The notes below the pieces were generated by a model. That model was not told where the DNA came from and searched no databases. It saw only the letters and a program-made list of their open reading frames with translations. This document shows, piece after piece, positions 6,796 through 13,540 of a stretch of 18,325 bases of DNA (position 1 is its first letter; each line of letters starts with the position of its first letter). The stretch covers positions 12,600-30,924 of the forward strand of contig DCSN01000032.1 of NCBI GenBank assembly GCA_002325645.1, in the 5' to 3' direction. A program made the translations under genes and the position numbers. Source of the stretch: Pseudanabaena sp. UBA1465 (GTDB taxonomy: Bacteria; Cyanobacteriota; Cyanobacteriia; Pseudanabaenales; Pseudanabaenaceae).

Positions 6796-7444
6796 AATCA
6801 CAACGAGTTGCTACTACAGCATAAAACGGATCGCTGCTTGCCATACCTAGCATTGCTAAAAATGGTGAACTTGGCGGTACATTTGCCACCAACTCAGGTT
6901 TCGTAAATCCTTTAGGCACAGAGGCAAAATATTTATATACCAACTTAGTGCGATCGCTTTCTTCGCCATCACGCCAAGCCTGAATTGCCTTTTGATAAAA
7001 CATCCGATTCGAGAAACTAATAATCGCAATCCCGCCAACCTTGAGAACGCGATAAATCTCAGTAAATACAGCTTCAGGATATTGCAAATACTGCACAGAG
7101 ACTGTGTTTAACACCGCATCAAAGGATTGATCGGCAAAGGGTAATAATTGCTGTTTATTCAAATTCTGGACAAAGTAATGATTTAGACGAGGATTACGCG
7201 CTAATTCCTCCGCATTTAGTCCATGCCCCTCCACATGGGCAAATTCCATTTCCTTCGGCAGATGTGACACCCAACTACTCATCAAGTCTAGAATGCGCGT
7301 ATTTGGTTGTAATCTTTGACGGTAAAGCTCGGTAAGTTGAGCAATAAAGCGATCGTCTACATGGGTGACAAAACGCGGATAGTCATAAAACAGCGCATCA
7401 TCGGAGTTATCAAGCTTAGTCCGTTGTTCAGAAGCAAGTTTCAT
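6794..7444 (-). CDS. SAM-dependent methyltransferase, class I (Methyltransf_11-like)
   Basis: 216-residue protein with a Rossmann-type methyltransferase pattern: a motif I region RILDLMSSWVSHLP at 50-63, an acidic end of the next strand region (VEGHGLNAEEL, 71-81), then LPFADQSFDAVLNTVSVQYL at 101-120 (motif IV region) and EIYRVLKVGGIAIISFSNRM from 129, which is very typical of Methyltransf_11 enzymes. Motif I lacks the usual glycine-rich DxGxGxG loop and has MSSWVS in its place. The substrate cannot be told from sequence. It is divergent from crtR across a 401-bp gap and lies upstream of thiO on the same strand. Possible -10 TATTAT about 36 bases before the start. Confidence 0.75.
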   Translation of the reverse strand: MKLASEQRTKLDNSDDALFYDYPRFVTHVDDRFIAQLTELYRQRLQPNTRILDLMSSWVSHLPKEMEFAHVEGHGLNAEELARNPRLNHYFVQNLNKQQLLPFADQSFDAVLNTVSVQYLQYPEAVFTEIYRVLKVGGIAIISFSNRMFYQKAIQAWRDGEESDRTKLVYKYFASVPKGFTKPELVANVPPSSPFLAMLGMASSDPFYAVVATRCD

Positions 7445-7739
7445 AGTTGTTTAGCACAAAAGATATAACTTCATAATACTTAACTATCTAAAACTTACAC
7501 CAAACCTTATATGGGAATATAAACAGAGATTATACTATTTTCTACTTAAAATTTCAGAAAAAATGGCGATTTAACAGACCTAGACATTAGTACAAGCTAT
7601 TGATAAATAAATTTTTCAAAATCTTTACTAGATAGGAGTTTTCAGAAATTGATTACTTTTTTGTTACCGTGTAAGTTGCAATCTCGCTCTATTGTCGGTA
7701 GCATAGGAGATAATAAAAATGTAATAAAACGCAACAATC

Positions 7740-7773
7740 AAATATATTTTTTGAATATATTGAAATATATTTT
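7740..7773. promoter_or_regulatory. Triple AATATATT motif upstream of crtR
   Basis: The self-complementary octamer AATATATT occurs at 7741-7748, 7754-7761 and 7764-7771, with AAATATATTTT repeated at 7740-7750 and 7763-7773. The cluster lies about 75 bases upstream of the crtR start and could be a protein-binding or bendable promoter region. No known regulator is recognised. Confidence 0.3.
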
Positions 7774-7832
7774 GGGCTTAGCGGCTAAGCAAGCTCAAAA
7801 CGCACACTAGATAAAAGATCGGAAATTTGAGG

Positions 7833-7838
7833 AAGGAG
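7833..7838 (+). promoter_or_regulatory. Strong ribosome binding site of crtR
   Basis: AAGGAG, 7 bases before the ATG at 7846. It is the strongest Shine-Dalgarno noted in the window and fixes the start. Confidence 0.8.
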
Positions 7839-7845
7839 TGACACA

Positions 7846-8727
7846 ATGCAGCAGGAGGGCAAAGCCCTAACTCTGCCCATAGAATATATGGGTGCAGCAC
7901 AGGGATTTAATCCAACGGTACTACTGCTACTGGGTTCGATTGTTTTGGCAACCGCATCAACTACAGGGTATTGGGTATGGGGCTGGGATCACTGGCTCGT
8001 ATTTGTTTGTAATTTTTCGTCCCTCTATGTATTAGGGACAGTAATTCATGATGCTTGTCATGGTGTTGCCCATCCAAATCGTATTGTTAATGCGGCGATC
8101 GGACATACTGCCGCCATATTACAGGGCTTCGTGTTTCCTGTATTTACTCGTGTTCACATGCAGCATCATGCCCATGTGAATGATGAAGAGGATGACCCAG
8201 ATCATTTTGTTTCCACTGGCGGACCTCTGTGGCTGATTTCTATCCGCTTTTTCTATCATGAAATTTTCTTTTTTCAGCGCCGTCTCTGGCGTAATTATGA
8301 ATTGCTGGAATGGGCAGTTAGTCGTTCAATTGTTGTTGCCATGATTATTTTTGGTTATTACCATGGTTTTCTTGGTTACATGATGAATTTCTGGTTTGTC
8401 CCCGCCGCAGTGATGGGGCTTTTGTTGGGTTTATTCTTTGACTACTTGCCCCATCGTCCTTTTGTCGAGCGATCGCGCTGGAAGAATGCCAGAGTTTATC
8501 CTGGTCGTTTTCTAAACATTATGTTGCTCGGTCAAAACTATCACCTAGTTCACCACCTATGGCCGAGTGTGCCTTGGTATTATTACGAGAGCGCTTATTA
8601 TCAAATGAAGCCTCTGCTGGATGCCAATGGTTCTCCCCAAACTTTAGGAATTCTCAAGATGCCTGATTTGGCTGGCTTTATCTACGACGTGTTTTTAGGG
8701 ATTCGTTTTCACCACAAACACAAATAG
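7846..8727 (+). CDS. crtR: Beta-carotene hydroxylase, CrtR type (membrane di-iron)
   Basis: 293-residue integral-membrane protein of the fatty-acid desaturase/hydroxylase superfamily. CrtR adds 3-hydroxyls to beta-ionone rings, giving zeaxanthin (and myxoxanthophyll in some species), in thylakoid or plasma membrane. The three histidine clusters that bind the two irons are present: HDACH at 68-72, HMQHHAH at 104-110 and HLVHH at 233-237, plus His203 in the DYLPHRPF segment. Hydrophobic stretches at about 24-62, 85-100, 160-200 form the membrane part. The N-terminal segment LTLPIEYMGAAQGFNPTVLL resembles cyanobacterial CrtR. A ketolase (CrtW) is the main alternative, but the length and the HLVHHLWPSVPWYYYE segment favour CrtR. 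Confidence 0.9.
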   Translation: MQQEGKALTLPIEYMGAAQGFNPTVLLLLGSIVLATASTTGYWVWGWDHWLVFVCNFSSLYVLGTVIHDACHGVAHPNRIVNAAIGHTAAILQGFVFPVFTRVHMQHHAHVNDEEDDPDHFVSTGGPLWLISIRFFYHEIFFFQRRLWRNYELLEWAVSRSIVVAMIIFGYYHGFLGYMMNFWFVPAAVMGLLLGLFFDYLPHRPFVERSRWKNARVYPGRFLNIMLLGQNYHLVHHLWPSVPWYYYESAYYQMKPLLDANGSPQTLGILKMPDLAGFIYDVFLGIRFHHKHK

Positions 8728-8733
8728 AAAGAA

Positions 8734-8828
8734 TACAGCGCTTTGCGCTTAATTAAATCCCAGAGAAATTTTGGGAAGCGTCGCTTCCCAAAATTTCTCT
8801 GTAATACTCAAAGCTTCAATAGGCTGTA
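8734..8828. mobile_element. 95-bp TACAGC-ended repeat with inner hairpin, copy A
   Basis: Begins TACAGCGCTTTGCGCTTAAT and ends AATAGGCTGTA. It is related to 13411-13515: the first 24 bases are identical and the last 28 differ at two positions. The left tip folds into AGCGC-TTT-GCGCT. The middle is a perfect 41-bp palindrome (8761-8801, arms 20 bp, single-base centre T). It has no coding capacity and starts 7 bases after the crtR stop. The conserved frame and complementary tips suggest a MITE-like element. Confidence 0.7.
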
Positions 8829-8831
8829 AAA

Positions 8832-8864
8832 AATAAAAAGGGGCGCTAAGCGCCCCTTTTTATT
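8832..8864. terminator. Bidirectional terminator between crtR and the DUF760 gene
   Basis: Perfect 16-bp arms AATAAAAAGGGGCGCT and its complement around a single A (8848). The GC-rich core GGGGCGC/GCGCCCC is flanked by A and T runs on both sides, a classic two-way rho-independent terminator shape between convergent genes. The DUF760 gene stop codon (8860-8862) lies inside it. Confidence 0.85.
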
Positions 8865-9153
8865 CCGCGAAGGATTTATCTAGTTGCATTCTTGTTTCCA
8901 TTTGGCGAATGAAATAACCTGTCATCATCGCGGAGCCAATTAATCCTGCTAGGTTTTCGCGATCGGTGGTAATGGTGACATTAAACTGTGGTGGTGGTAG
9001 TATGCCTAGCAAGTTTTGAATATTTTGATGAATAATTTGTTGCGCTTCAGGACTGACTGACTGAGCAACTTTTGCTAGGGTTTCGGGCGATTGATCTTTT
9101 AGATAATCGAGCAGAAGGTTGTTGCTGGAGTTTAGTTCACCAAGGTTAAACAT
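8860..9153 (-). CDS. DUF760 family protein
   Basis: 97-residue soluble protein. The ILPPPQFNVTITTDRENLAG segment (51-70) followed by LIGSAMMTGYFIRQMETRM is the signature of DUF760, a family found in cyanobacteria and plastids with no firmly established bacterial function. The N-terminal half is helical, with the LLLDYLKDQSPETLAKVAQS and VSPEAQQIIHQNIQNLLG segments also conserved in the family. It sits downstream of ssb on the same strand, separated by a long GAA-capped hairpin, so it probably has its own transcript. Confidence 0.8.
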   Translation of the reverse strand: MFNLGELNSSNNLLLDYLKDQSPETLAKVAQSVSPEAQQIIHQNIQNLLGILPPPQFNVTITTDRENLAGLIGSAMMTGYFIRQMETRMQLDKSFAE

Positions 9154-9257
9154 AATAGATTCTCTATGCCTCTAATGTGCTAACTCTATTTTTACCGATG
9201 CGATCGCCCACTTTCGAGTAGGAAAACCGTATTTAACCGAATCAAAACTTTTAGTTT

Positions 9258-9308
9258 CTAAGATGTAGTGATGTGCCGCGCGAAGCGTGGCACATCACTA
9301 CATCTTAG
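9258..9308. repeat. 51-bp hairpin with GCGAAGC apex, downstream of ssb
   Basis: Arms 9258-9281 and 9285-9308 (24 bp each, one G-T wobble) enclose a GAA loop; the outer arm reads CTAAGATGTAGTGATGTGCC. It begins 10 bases after the ssb stop in the direction of ssb transcription. It may terminate ssb, but lacks a good U run. Confidence 0.7.
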
Positions 9309-9318
9309 GGATTTTGAT

Positions 9319-9696
9319 TTAGAAATCGTCATCATAGCTACTGCTACTGCTACTGCTAGCAGATTCATTATCTTTGCGGGAGCTAAGTAGTTCTAGGCGA
9401 TCAACAAAAACCACGGGTTTCTGACGTTCATCGCCTGTGTTGCGATCAGTCCAGCGATTAAACTTTAGAGATCCTGATATACCAATTAAACTCCCTTTTC
9501 TGACATAACTTTTAGCAATTTCGGCAGTTTTGTCCCAAATCTCTAAGTCAAACCAGTCAGGCGGTTCATCACGGTTGCTAGTATTACGACTAACAGCAAG
9601 TGTAAGATTGCAGACCACTCTGCTAGTATCCTCAAAATATTTGACTTCAGGATCACGTCCTGCTCGTCCCACTAAATGAACTTTGTTGAGGGTCAT
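9319..9696 (-). CDS. ssb: Single-stranded DNA-binding protein
   Basis: 125-residue SSB with one OB fold: MTLNKVHLVGRAGRDPEVKY at the start, then VVCNLTLAVSRNT, WFDLEIWDKTAEIAKSYVRK and GSLIGISGSLKFNRWTDRNT. SSB coats single-stranded DNA in replication, repair and recombination. The tail after the OB fold is very short: a run of serines (SASSSSSSS) and the acidic tip YDDDF, which keeps the terminal Phe but lacks the usual DDDIPF ending that recruits partner proteins. The serine run is encoded by a short trinucleotide-like repeat (around 9340-9362, GCTACT units on the plus strand). Confidence 0.92.
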   Translation of the reverse strand: MTLNKVHLVGRAGRDPEVKYFEDTSRVVCNLTLAVSRNTSNRDEPPDWFDLEIWDKTAEIAKSYVRKGSLIGISGSLKFNRWTDRNTGDERQKPVVFVDRLELLSSRKDNESASSSSSSSYDDDF

Positions 9697-9837
9697 AAGA
9701 CAAATATTAGTGTAGTGTTATAGGTCTTCTATTTTATCTGATTTTCGTGATTTTTATATAGCAATTATGAGAGCTAAAATTCTTCTTAATTTGGGTGCTA
9801 TATTGTTGAAATAACCGCTACAAACTAGGAGTGGTCT

Positions 9838-10440
9838 ATGATTACCCTGACAAAGCAAAAATTAACTTTTGAGCAATTTTTAGAACAATGTCCTGACGAA
9901 GGGCGTTACGAACTAATTGACGGAGAAATAGTTGAGATGTCTAGCACAAGAAAGCATAAAGATGTTTCTGAGCTAGTTATGGACTTATTTAAGGATGAGG
10001 TTAAGCGTCTGCAACTTCAATATAAAGTCACAAATCAGGCTGTCATTAAGACAAATGCTAAAAATGGAACTGAGCATGGGCGCATTCCTGATGTTAGTGT
10101 GATTGATTTAGATACTTGGCGTTCTAATCGTTCAGACTATGCGGCTTTGCAAGAACCAATTCAGATTGCAGTTGAGGTGACTTCGACCAATTGGGATAAT
10201 GATTATATTGATAAGCTTTATGAATATGAAGCTATTGGTATTAAAGAATATTGGATTGTTGATTACTTAGCGATCGCAAGTCGAGACTTTTTAGGAAATC
10301 CCAAGCTACCAACTATTTCCATCTATTCTCTAAACGAAAGAGGCAAGTATGCACTTCAACAATTTAGAGGATCGCAAGCAATTGTTTCCAAGACCTTCCC
10401 TGAATTAATAGTTACTGCTGAAGAAATATTTCAAGCTTAG
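9838..10440 (+). CDS. Uma2 family (DUF820) PD-(D/E)XK nuclease-fold protein
   Basis: 200 residues, with an AGGAG ribosome site 6 bases before the ATG. It starts with KLTFEQFLEQCPDEGRYELI, then DGEIVEMS, Pro84-Asp85 in GRIPDVSVID, Glu113 in IAVEVTSTN, Lys126 in YIDKLYEYEAIGI and the EYWIVDY strand. The putative catalytic residues are intact. It differs widely from the Uma2 protein at 5023 and matches the 'KLTFEEFL....ERYELIDGEIV' subgroup, so the two are not a recent duplication. Its biological role is not known. A terminator hairpin follows at 10450. Confidence 0.87.
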   Translation: MITLTKQKLTFEQFLEQCPDEGRYELIDGEIVEMSSTRKHKDVSELVMDLFKDEVKRLQLQYKVTNQAVIKTNAKNGTEHGRIPDVSVIDLDTWRSNRSDYAALQEPIQIAVEVTSTNWDNDYIDKLYEYEAIGIKEYWIVDYLAIASRDFLGNPKLPTISIYSLNERGKYALQQFRGSQAIVSKTFPELIVTAEEIFQA

Positions 10441-10449
10441 ATATCCCAG

Positions 10450-10484
10450 CAAATAAAGGTAGTGCTTTGCACTACCTTTATTTG
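10450..10484. terminator. Bidirectional terminator between the Uma2 and gyrA-type genes
   Basis: Perfect 16-bp arms CAAATAAAGGTAGTGC and its complement around a TTT loop, followed by a T-rich run (TTTATTTGATTTTT) on the plus strand. It lies 9 bases past the Uma2 stop and 4 bases from the stop of the convergent topoisomerase gene. Confidence 0.8.
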
Positions 10485-10488
10485 ATTT

Positions 10489-13203
10489 TTAACTAAGTCC
10501 AGCTACTACGCGGATTACTTTTTCCGATCGCACTAAATCACTTTCACCTGCAAATATCGAGCGTCCTTGGCTATTAGTCGATTCTAAGGGAATCGCGCCT
10601 AAAGGCATTTGCACGGTTCTCAAGCCAATGTCATTTTCTTGACCGATTAAGAAAGTGACGGGTAAATCTAGGCGAGGATTGGCGATCGCGGTGATGCTGA
10701 CTAATTTATCAGTGCGGGATTGAAACTTGAAGCATTGAGCGCCGATCGCACCACGCACGGCGGCGCGAATATTTGCCGCCGATATGCGTTTGGCAAATCC
10801 TTCGGCAGTGATCAGAATTAGCTCCGAACTTGGATGATGTTCTAAATCTAATACCGATACACCGATTTGAGTTTCTGTACTGCCTAAACGGAGCGCGATA
10901 TTTCCTGCGGCAGCCCGACCTACCGTAGGAATTTGCATCTCATCGGCTTTGAGGCGCAAAATTCTACCTGCGGAGGTGGCGATCGCCAGTTCTTGATCTA
11001 AACTCACCACATCCGCCCAGAATAGGGAATCATCCTCTTTAAACTTGGCGGCGATTAATCCGCGTGCGGTCATGTCCGCAAATTCGGCAAGGGGCGATCG
11101 CTTGATTTTGCCTTGACTGGAAATAACGACTAAACCTTGCTTAGATTCAGGATCTTTTTCCCAAACAAATTGGGAGACGATGCGCTCATTGCTATCAGGT
11201 AAGAGCGTAATTAAAGGAGTGCCGCGTCCTTTGCCTTTGACAATCGGAACGTTGGCTAGAGCGATGGGAAAAGCTCTACCTGAATTTGTGAGTACCACCA
11301 TTTCGCGATCGCTGCGGGTGTCATAGGCGGCGATCGTCACATCATCGCCCAAATCTAAGGATTGAAAACCTTTAGCATTATTCTCAAAGCTCTTGATATA
11401 GCCTTTATGGGTGAGTTGGACAGTTATATCTTGAGGTTCCGCAACAGGAATATTTAACTCCGTGGTCAGGGAAATTAAGGGAACTTCAACGGGTTTGGGT
11501 TGCTTATTTGTCGAGGAGCGAGATTTTTTCTCAGGGACTTTTTCTGTTTCAATCACCTGTTGAGTTGCGCGATCGCTTTTATTCCCTTTTGTCTTGGGCG
11601 ATTCACTTGTATTAGTAGATGTAACATTAGTCGCATTATCGATCGCATTATTAATTGCATTTTGCCGATGCTCTAACAATTGCCATGCGAGATGGGTTCG
11701 CCTTGGATCGCTATGACGTTTTTTATGATCGCGCAATTCTTTTTTGAGGAACTTCATCAACTCGCGGCGATCGCTGAGCAATTTTTCTAGTTTGGCAACC
11801 TGTTGCTGTAAAGTATCTAACTCCTCACGGATTTTTTGTTGCTCAATGGCAGTGATGCGACGCAAAGGCATGGAGAGAATTGCTTCTGCTTGAGTTTCAG
11901 AAAGGGAAAATTCTGTTTGTAAATCGGTCTTGGCAAGGGCGCTATTATTGGCAAATCTGAGGATTCTGATCAATTTATCAATATCTTGTAGAACCAGTAC
12001 TAATCCTTCTAGTAAATGCGATTTTTCCTGAGCTTTTTTCAATTCATAACGGAACCGCTTCGAGAGAGTCTCTTCCCGAAATTCTAGGAACTCTTGCAGC
12101 AATTCTCGCAAACTCATTTGCTTTGGTTGAGCGCCTTTTAACGCTAAAAGAATTACGCCAAAATTCGATTGCAAAGCGGTTTGACGATATAACTGATCGA
12201 TAATTACTTCAGGAACAACATCTTTTTTTAGCTCAATCACCACCCGCATTCCTGCGCGATCGCTTTCATCGCGAATATCCGAAATACCATCAATTTTGTT
12301 ATTGTTCACCAGTTCCGCAATTTTCTCAATCCATGCTGATTTATTCACCTGATAGGGTAACTCGGTGACGATAATTGCTTGCTTTTGGCGCTTGCCCGTA
12401 CCTTTGCCACCCATCTGCTCAACGGCGGCTACACCCCGAATCGTGATACTACCTTTACCTGTCAGATAAGCCTCGCGTACTCCCTCCTCGTTCATGATGA
12501 TTCCACCCGTGGGAAAGTCAGGGGCAGGAATGAGTTTGAGCAAATCATCATCGGGCAGATTAGGATTATCGATCAAAGCGATCGCGCCATCGACTACTTC
12601 ATTTAAGTTATGGGGTGGAATATTCGTTGCCATGCCCACCGCGATCCCCGTCGAACCATTGAGCAATAGCATTGGTAATTGGGCAGGCAATACCGCAGGC
12701 TCCTGCTCTGAGCCATCAAAGTTATCAACAAAATCAACAACCTCCTCCTCGATTTCGCTCAGCAAAGCCTCATTCCCGATCGCCGCTAAGCGACATTCGG
12801 TATAACGCATCGCCGCCGCAGGGTCATTGTCCACCGAGCCGAAGTTGCCATGCCCTGATAGCAAGGGGTAGCGGCTGGAAAAGTCTTGTACTAGGCGCAC
12901 AAGGGCATCGTAAACCGATTGATCCCCATGAGGGTGATATTTACCTAAAACATCCCCGACCACGCGAGCGCATTTCCGAAAGGGACGCTCTGGCACAAGT
13001 CCAAGCTCATGCATAGCATAGATAATGCGGCGATGCACAGGTTTCAATCCGTCACGCGCATCGGGCAACGCACGACCAACAATCACACTCATGGCATACT
13101 CTAGGTACGATCGCTGCATCTCAGTGTGTAATGAGGTCGGGATAATATTTCCCCCGTTAGACTCCAAACCGAAATCTAGCTGTTGCTGCCCTTGCTTTGC
13201 CAT
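10489..13203 (-). CDS. DNA gyrase/topoisomerase IV subunit A (GyrA/ParC-like)
   Basis: 904-residue A subunit of a type IIA topoisomerase; it cuts and rejoins DNA with a GyrB/ParE partner. The catalytic Tyr134 is in DPAAAMRYTECRL, after GHGNFGSVDN. The winged-helix region KPVHRRIIYAMHELGL and GKYHPHGDQSVYDALVR follow the family. The position equal to E. coli GyrA Ser83 is Gln95 (codon at 12919-12921), and the Asp87 equivalent is Asp99. The coiled coil spans about 390-500. A polar Asn/Ser/Thr/Lys-rich linker at about 505-572 precedes the beta-propeller C-terminal domain (about 575-904). No QRRGGKG-like GyrA box is seen in the first blade, so it may act more like ParC than a wrapping gyrase. Cyanobacteria often carry two such genes, so I leave gyrA/parC open. 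No good ribosome site precedes the ATG. Confidence 0.93.
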   Translation of the reverse strand: MAKQGQQQLDFGLESNGGNIIPTSLHTEMQRSYLEYAMSVIVGRALPDARDGLKPVHRRIIYAMHELGLVPERPFRKCARVVGDVLGKYHPHGDQSVYDALVRLVQDFSSRYPLLSGHGNFGSVDNDPAAAMRYTECRLAAIGNEALLSEIEEEVVDFVDNFDGSEQEPAVLPAQLPMLLLNGSTGIAVGMATNIPPHNLNEVVDGAIALIDNPNLPDDDLLKLIPAPDFPTGGIIMNEEGVREAYLTGKGSITIRGVAAVEQMGGKGTGKRQKQAIIVTELPYQVNKSAWIEKIAELVNNNKIDGISDIRDESDRAGMRVVIELKKDVVPEVIIDQLYRQTALQSNFGVILLALKGAQPKQMSLRELLQEFLEFREETLSKRFRYELKKAQEKSHLLEGLVLVLQDIDKLIRILRFANNSALAKTDLQTEFSLSETQAEAILSMPLRRITAIEQQKIREELDTLQQQVAKLEKLLSDRRELMKFLKKELRDHKKRHSDPRRTHLAWQLLEHRQNAINNAIDNATNVTSTNTSESPKTKGNKSDRATQQVIETEKVPEKKSRSSTNKQPKPVEVPLISLTTELNIPVAEPQDITVQLTHKGYIKSFENNAKGFQSLDLGDDVTIAAYDTRSDREMVVLTNSGRAFPIALANVPIVKGKGRGTPLITLLPDSNERIVSQFVWEKDPESKQGLVVISSQGKIKRSPLAEFADMTARGLIAAKFKEDDSLFWADVVSLDQELAIATSAGRILRLKADEMQIPTVGRAAAGNIALRLGSTETQIGVSVLDLEHHPSSELILITAEGFAKRISAANIRAAVRGAIGAQCFKFQSRTDKLVSITAIANPRLDLPVTFLIGQENDIGLRTVQMPLGAIPLESTNSQGRSIFAGESDLVRSEKVIRVVAGLS

Positions 13204-13334
13204 AAAATCTACGAATGCTGTACATCATAATCACGATAACAAAAACAATGTAACAGCAAAATCAAGCCCTATAGCGTCTTTGGTGTTGATGTTATCTTGG
13301 AAAGTAATACAGCGTAAAGCATTGACATAGAATT

Positions 13335-13385
13335 CCAATAATTTGTTAAAAAGCTTGCTAAGCAAGCTTTTTAACAAATTATTGG
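13335..13385. repeat. Perfect 51-bp palindrome (25-bp arms, single-base centre)
   Basis: The 25 bases at 13335-13359 (CCAATAATTTG...AGCTTGCT) are exactly complemented at 13361-13385 around a lone A at 13360. It lies where both flanking genes are transcribed away, so it is not an obvious terminator. It sits 25 bases to the left of repeat copy B. Confidence 0.85.
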
Positions 13386-13410
13386 TGTGATTTTTTCTTG
13401 TAAAAAGCTA

Positions 13411-13515
13411 TACAGCGCTTTGCGCTTAATTAAAACCCAGAAATATTTTTGAAAGCGGCGCGAAGCGCCGCTTTCAAAAATATTTCTGTACTACTCAAAG
13501 CCTCAATAGGCTGTA
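13411..13515. mobile_element. 105-bp TACAGC-ended repeat with inner hairpin, copy B
   Basis: Same outer frame as 8734-8828: identical first 24 bases (13411-13434), and a last segment 13488-13515 differing at two of 28 positions. The inner hairpin differs: arms of 24 bp (13438-13461 and 13465-13488), perfectly complementary, closed by GAA in a GCGAAGC apex. It ends 25 bases before the pmbA-like ATG and may lie in that gene's leader or promoter. Confidence 0.7.
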
Positions 13516-13540
13516 AATCTTACTAGGGTATAAAATTTTG

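Larger units (their letters stand above)
7445..7845. other. 401-bp gap between the divergent methyltransferase and crtR genes
   Basis: AT-rich, with no convincing gene, and without the long GNA-capped palindromes seen in other large gaps. It should hold promoters for both flanking genes. For crtR, a weak pair TTGCAA (7676-7681) and TAGCAT (7699-7704) is spaced 17 bases. A small inverted repeat GCTTAG-CGG-CTAAGC lies at 7776-7790. A ribosome-site-like AGGAG (7705-7709) is followed 9 bases later by ATG-TAA (7719-7724), a start-stop pair. Confidence 0.4.
13204..13537. other. 334-bp gap between the divergent topoisomerase and pmbA-like genes
   Basis: It holds a 51-bp perfect palindrome (13335-13385) and copy B of the TACAGC-ended repeat (13411-13515). 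The 130 bases nearest the topoisomerase start should contain its promoter, but I see no clear -35/-10 pair. A TATAAA about 12 bases before the pmbA-like start is the only box-like motif on that side. Confidence 0.45.

Noticed and set aside
12379..13330. Several plus-strand open frames of 75-114 codons opposite the topoisomerase gene
   Set aside because: They are antisense to a clear conserved gene and have the composition of reversed coding sequence.
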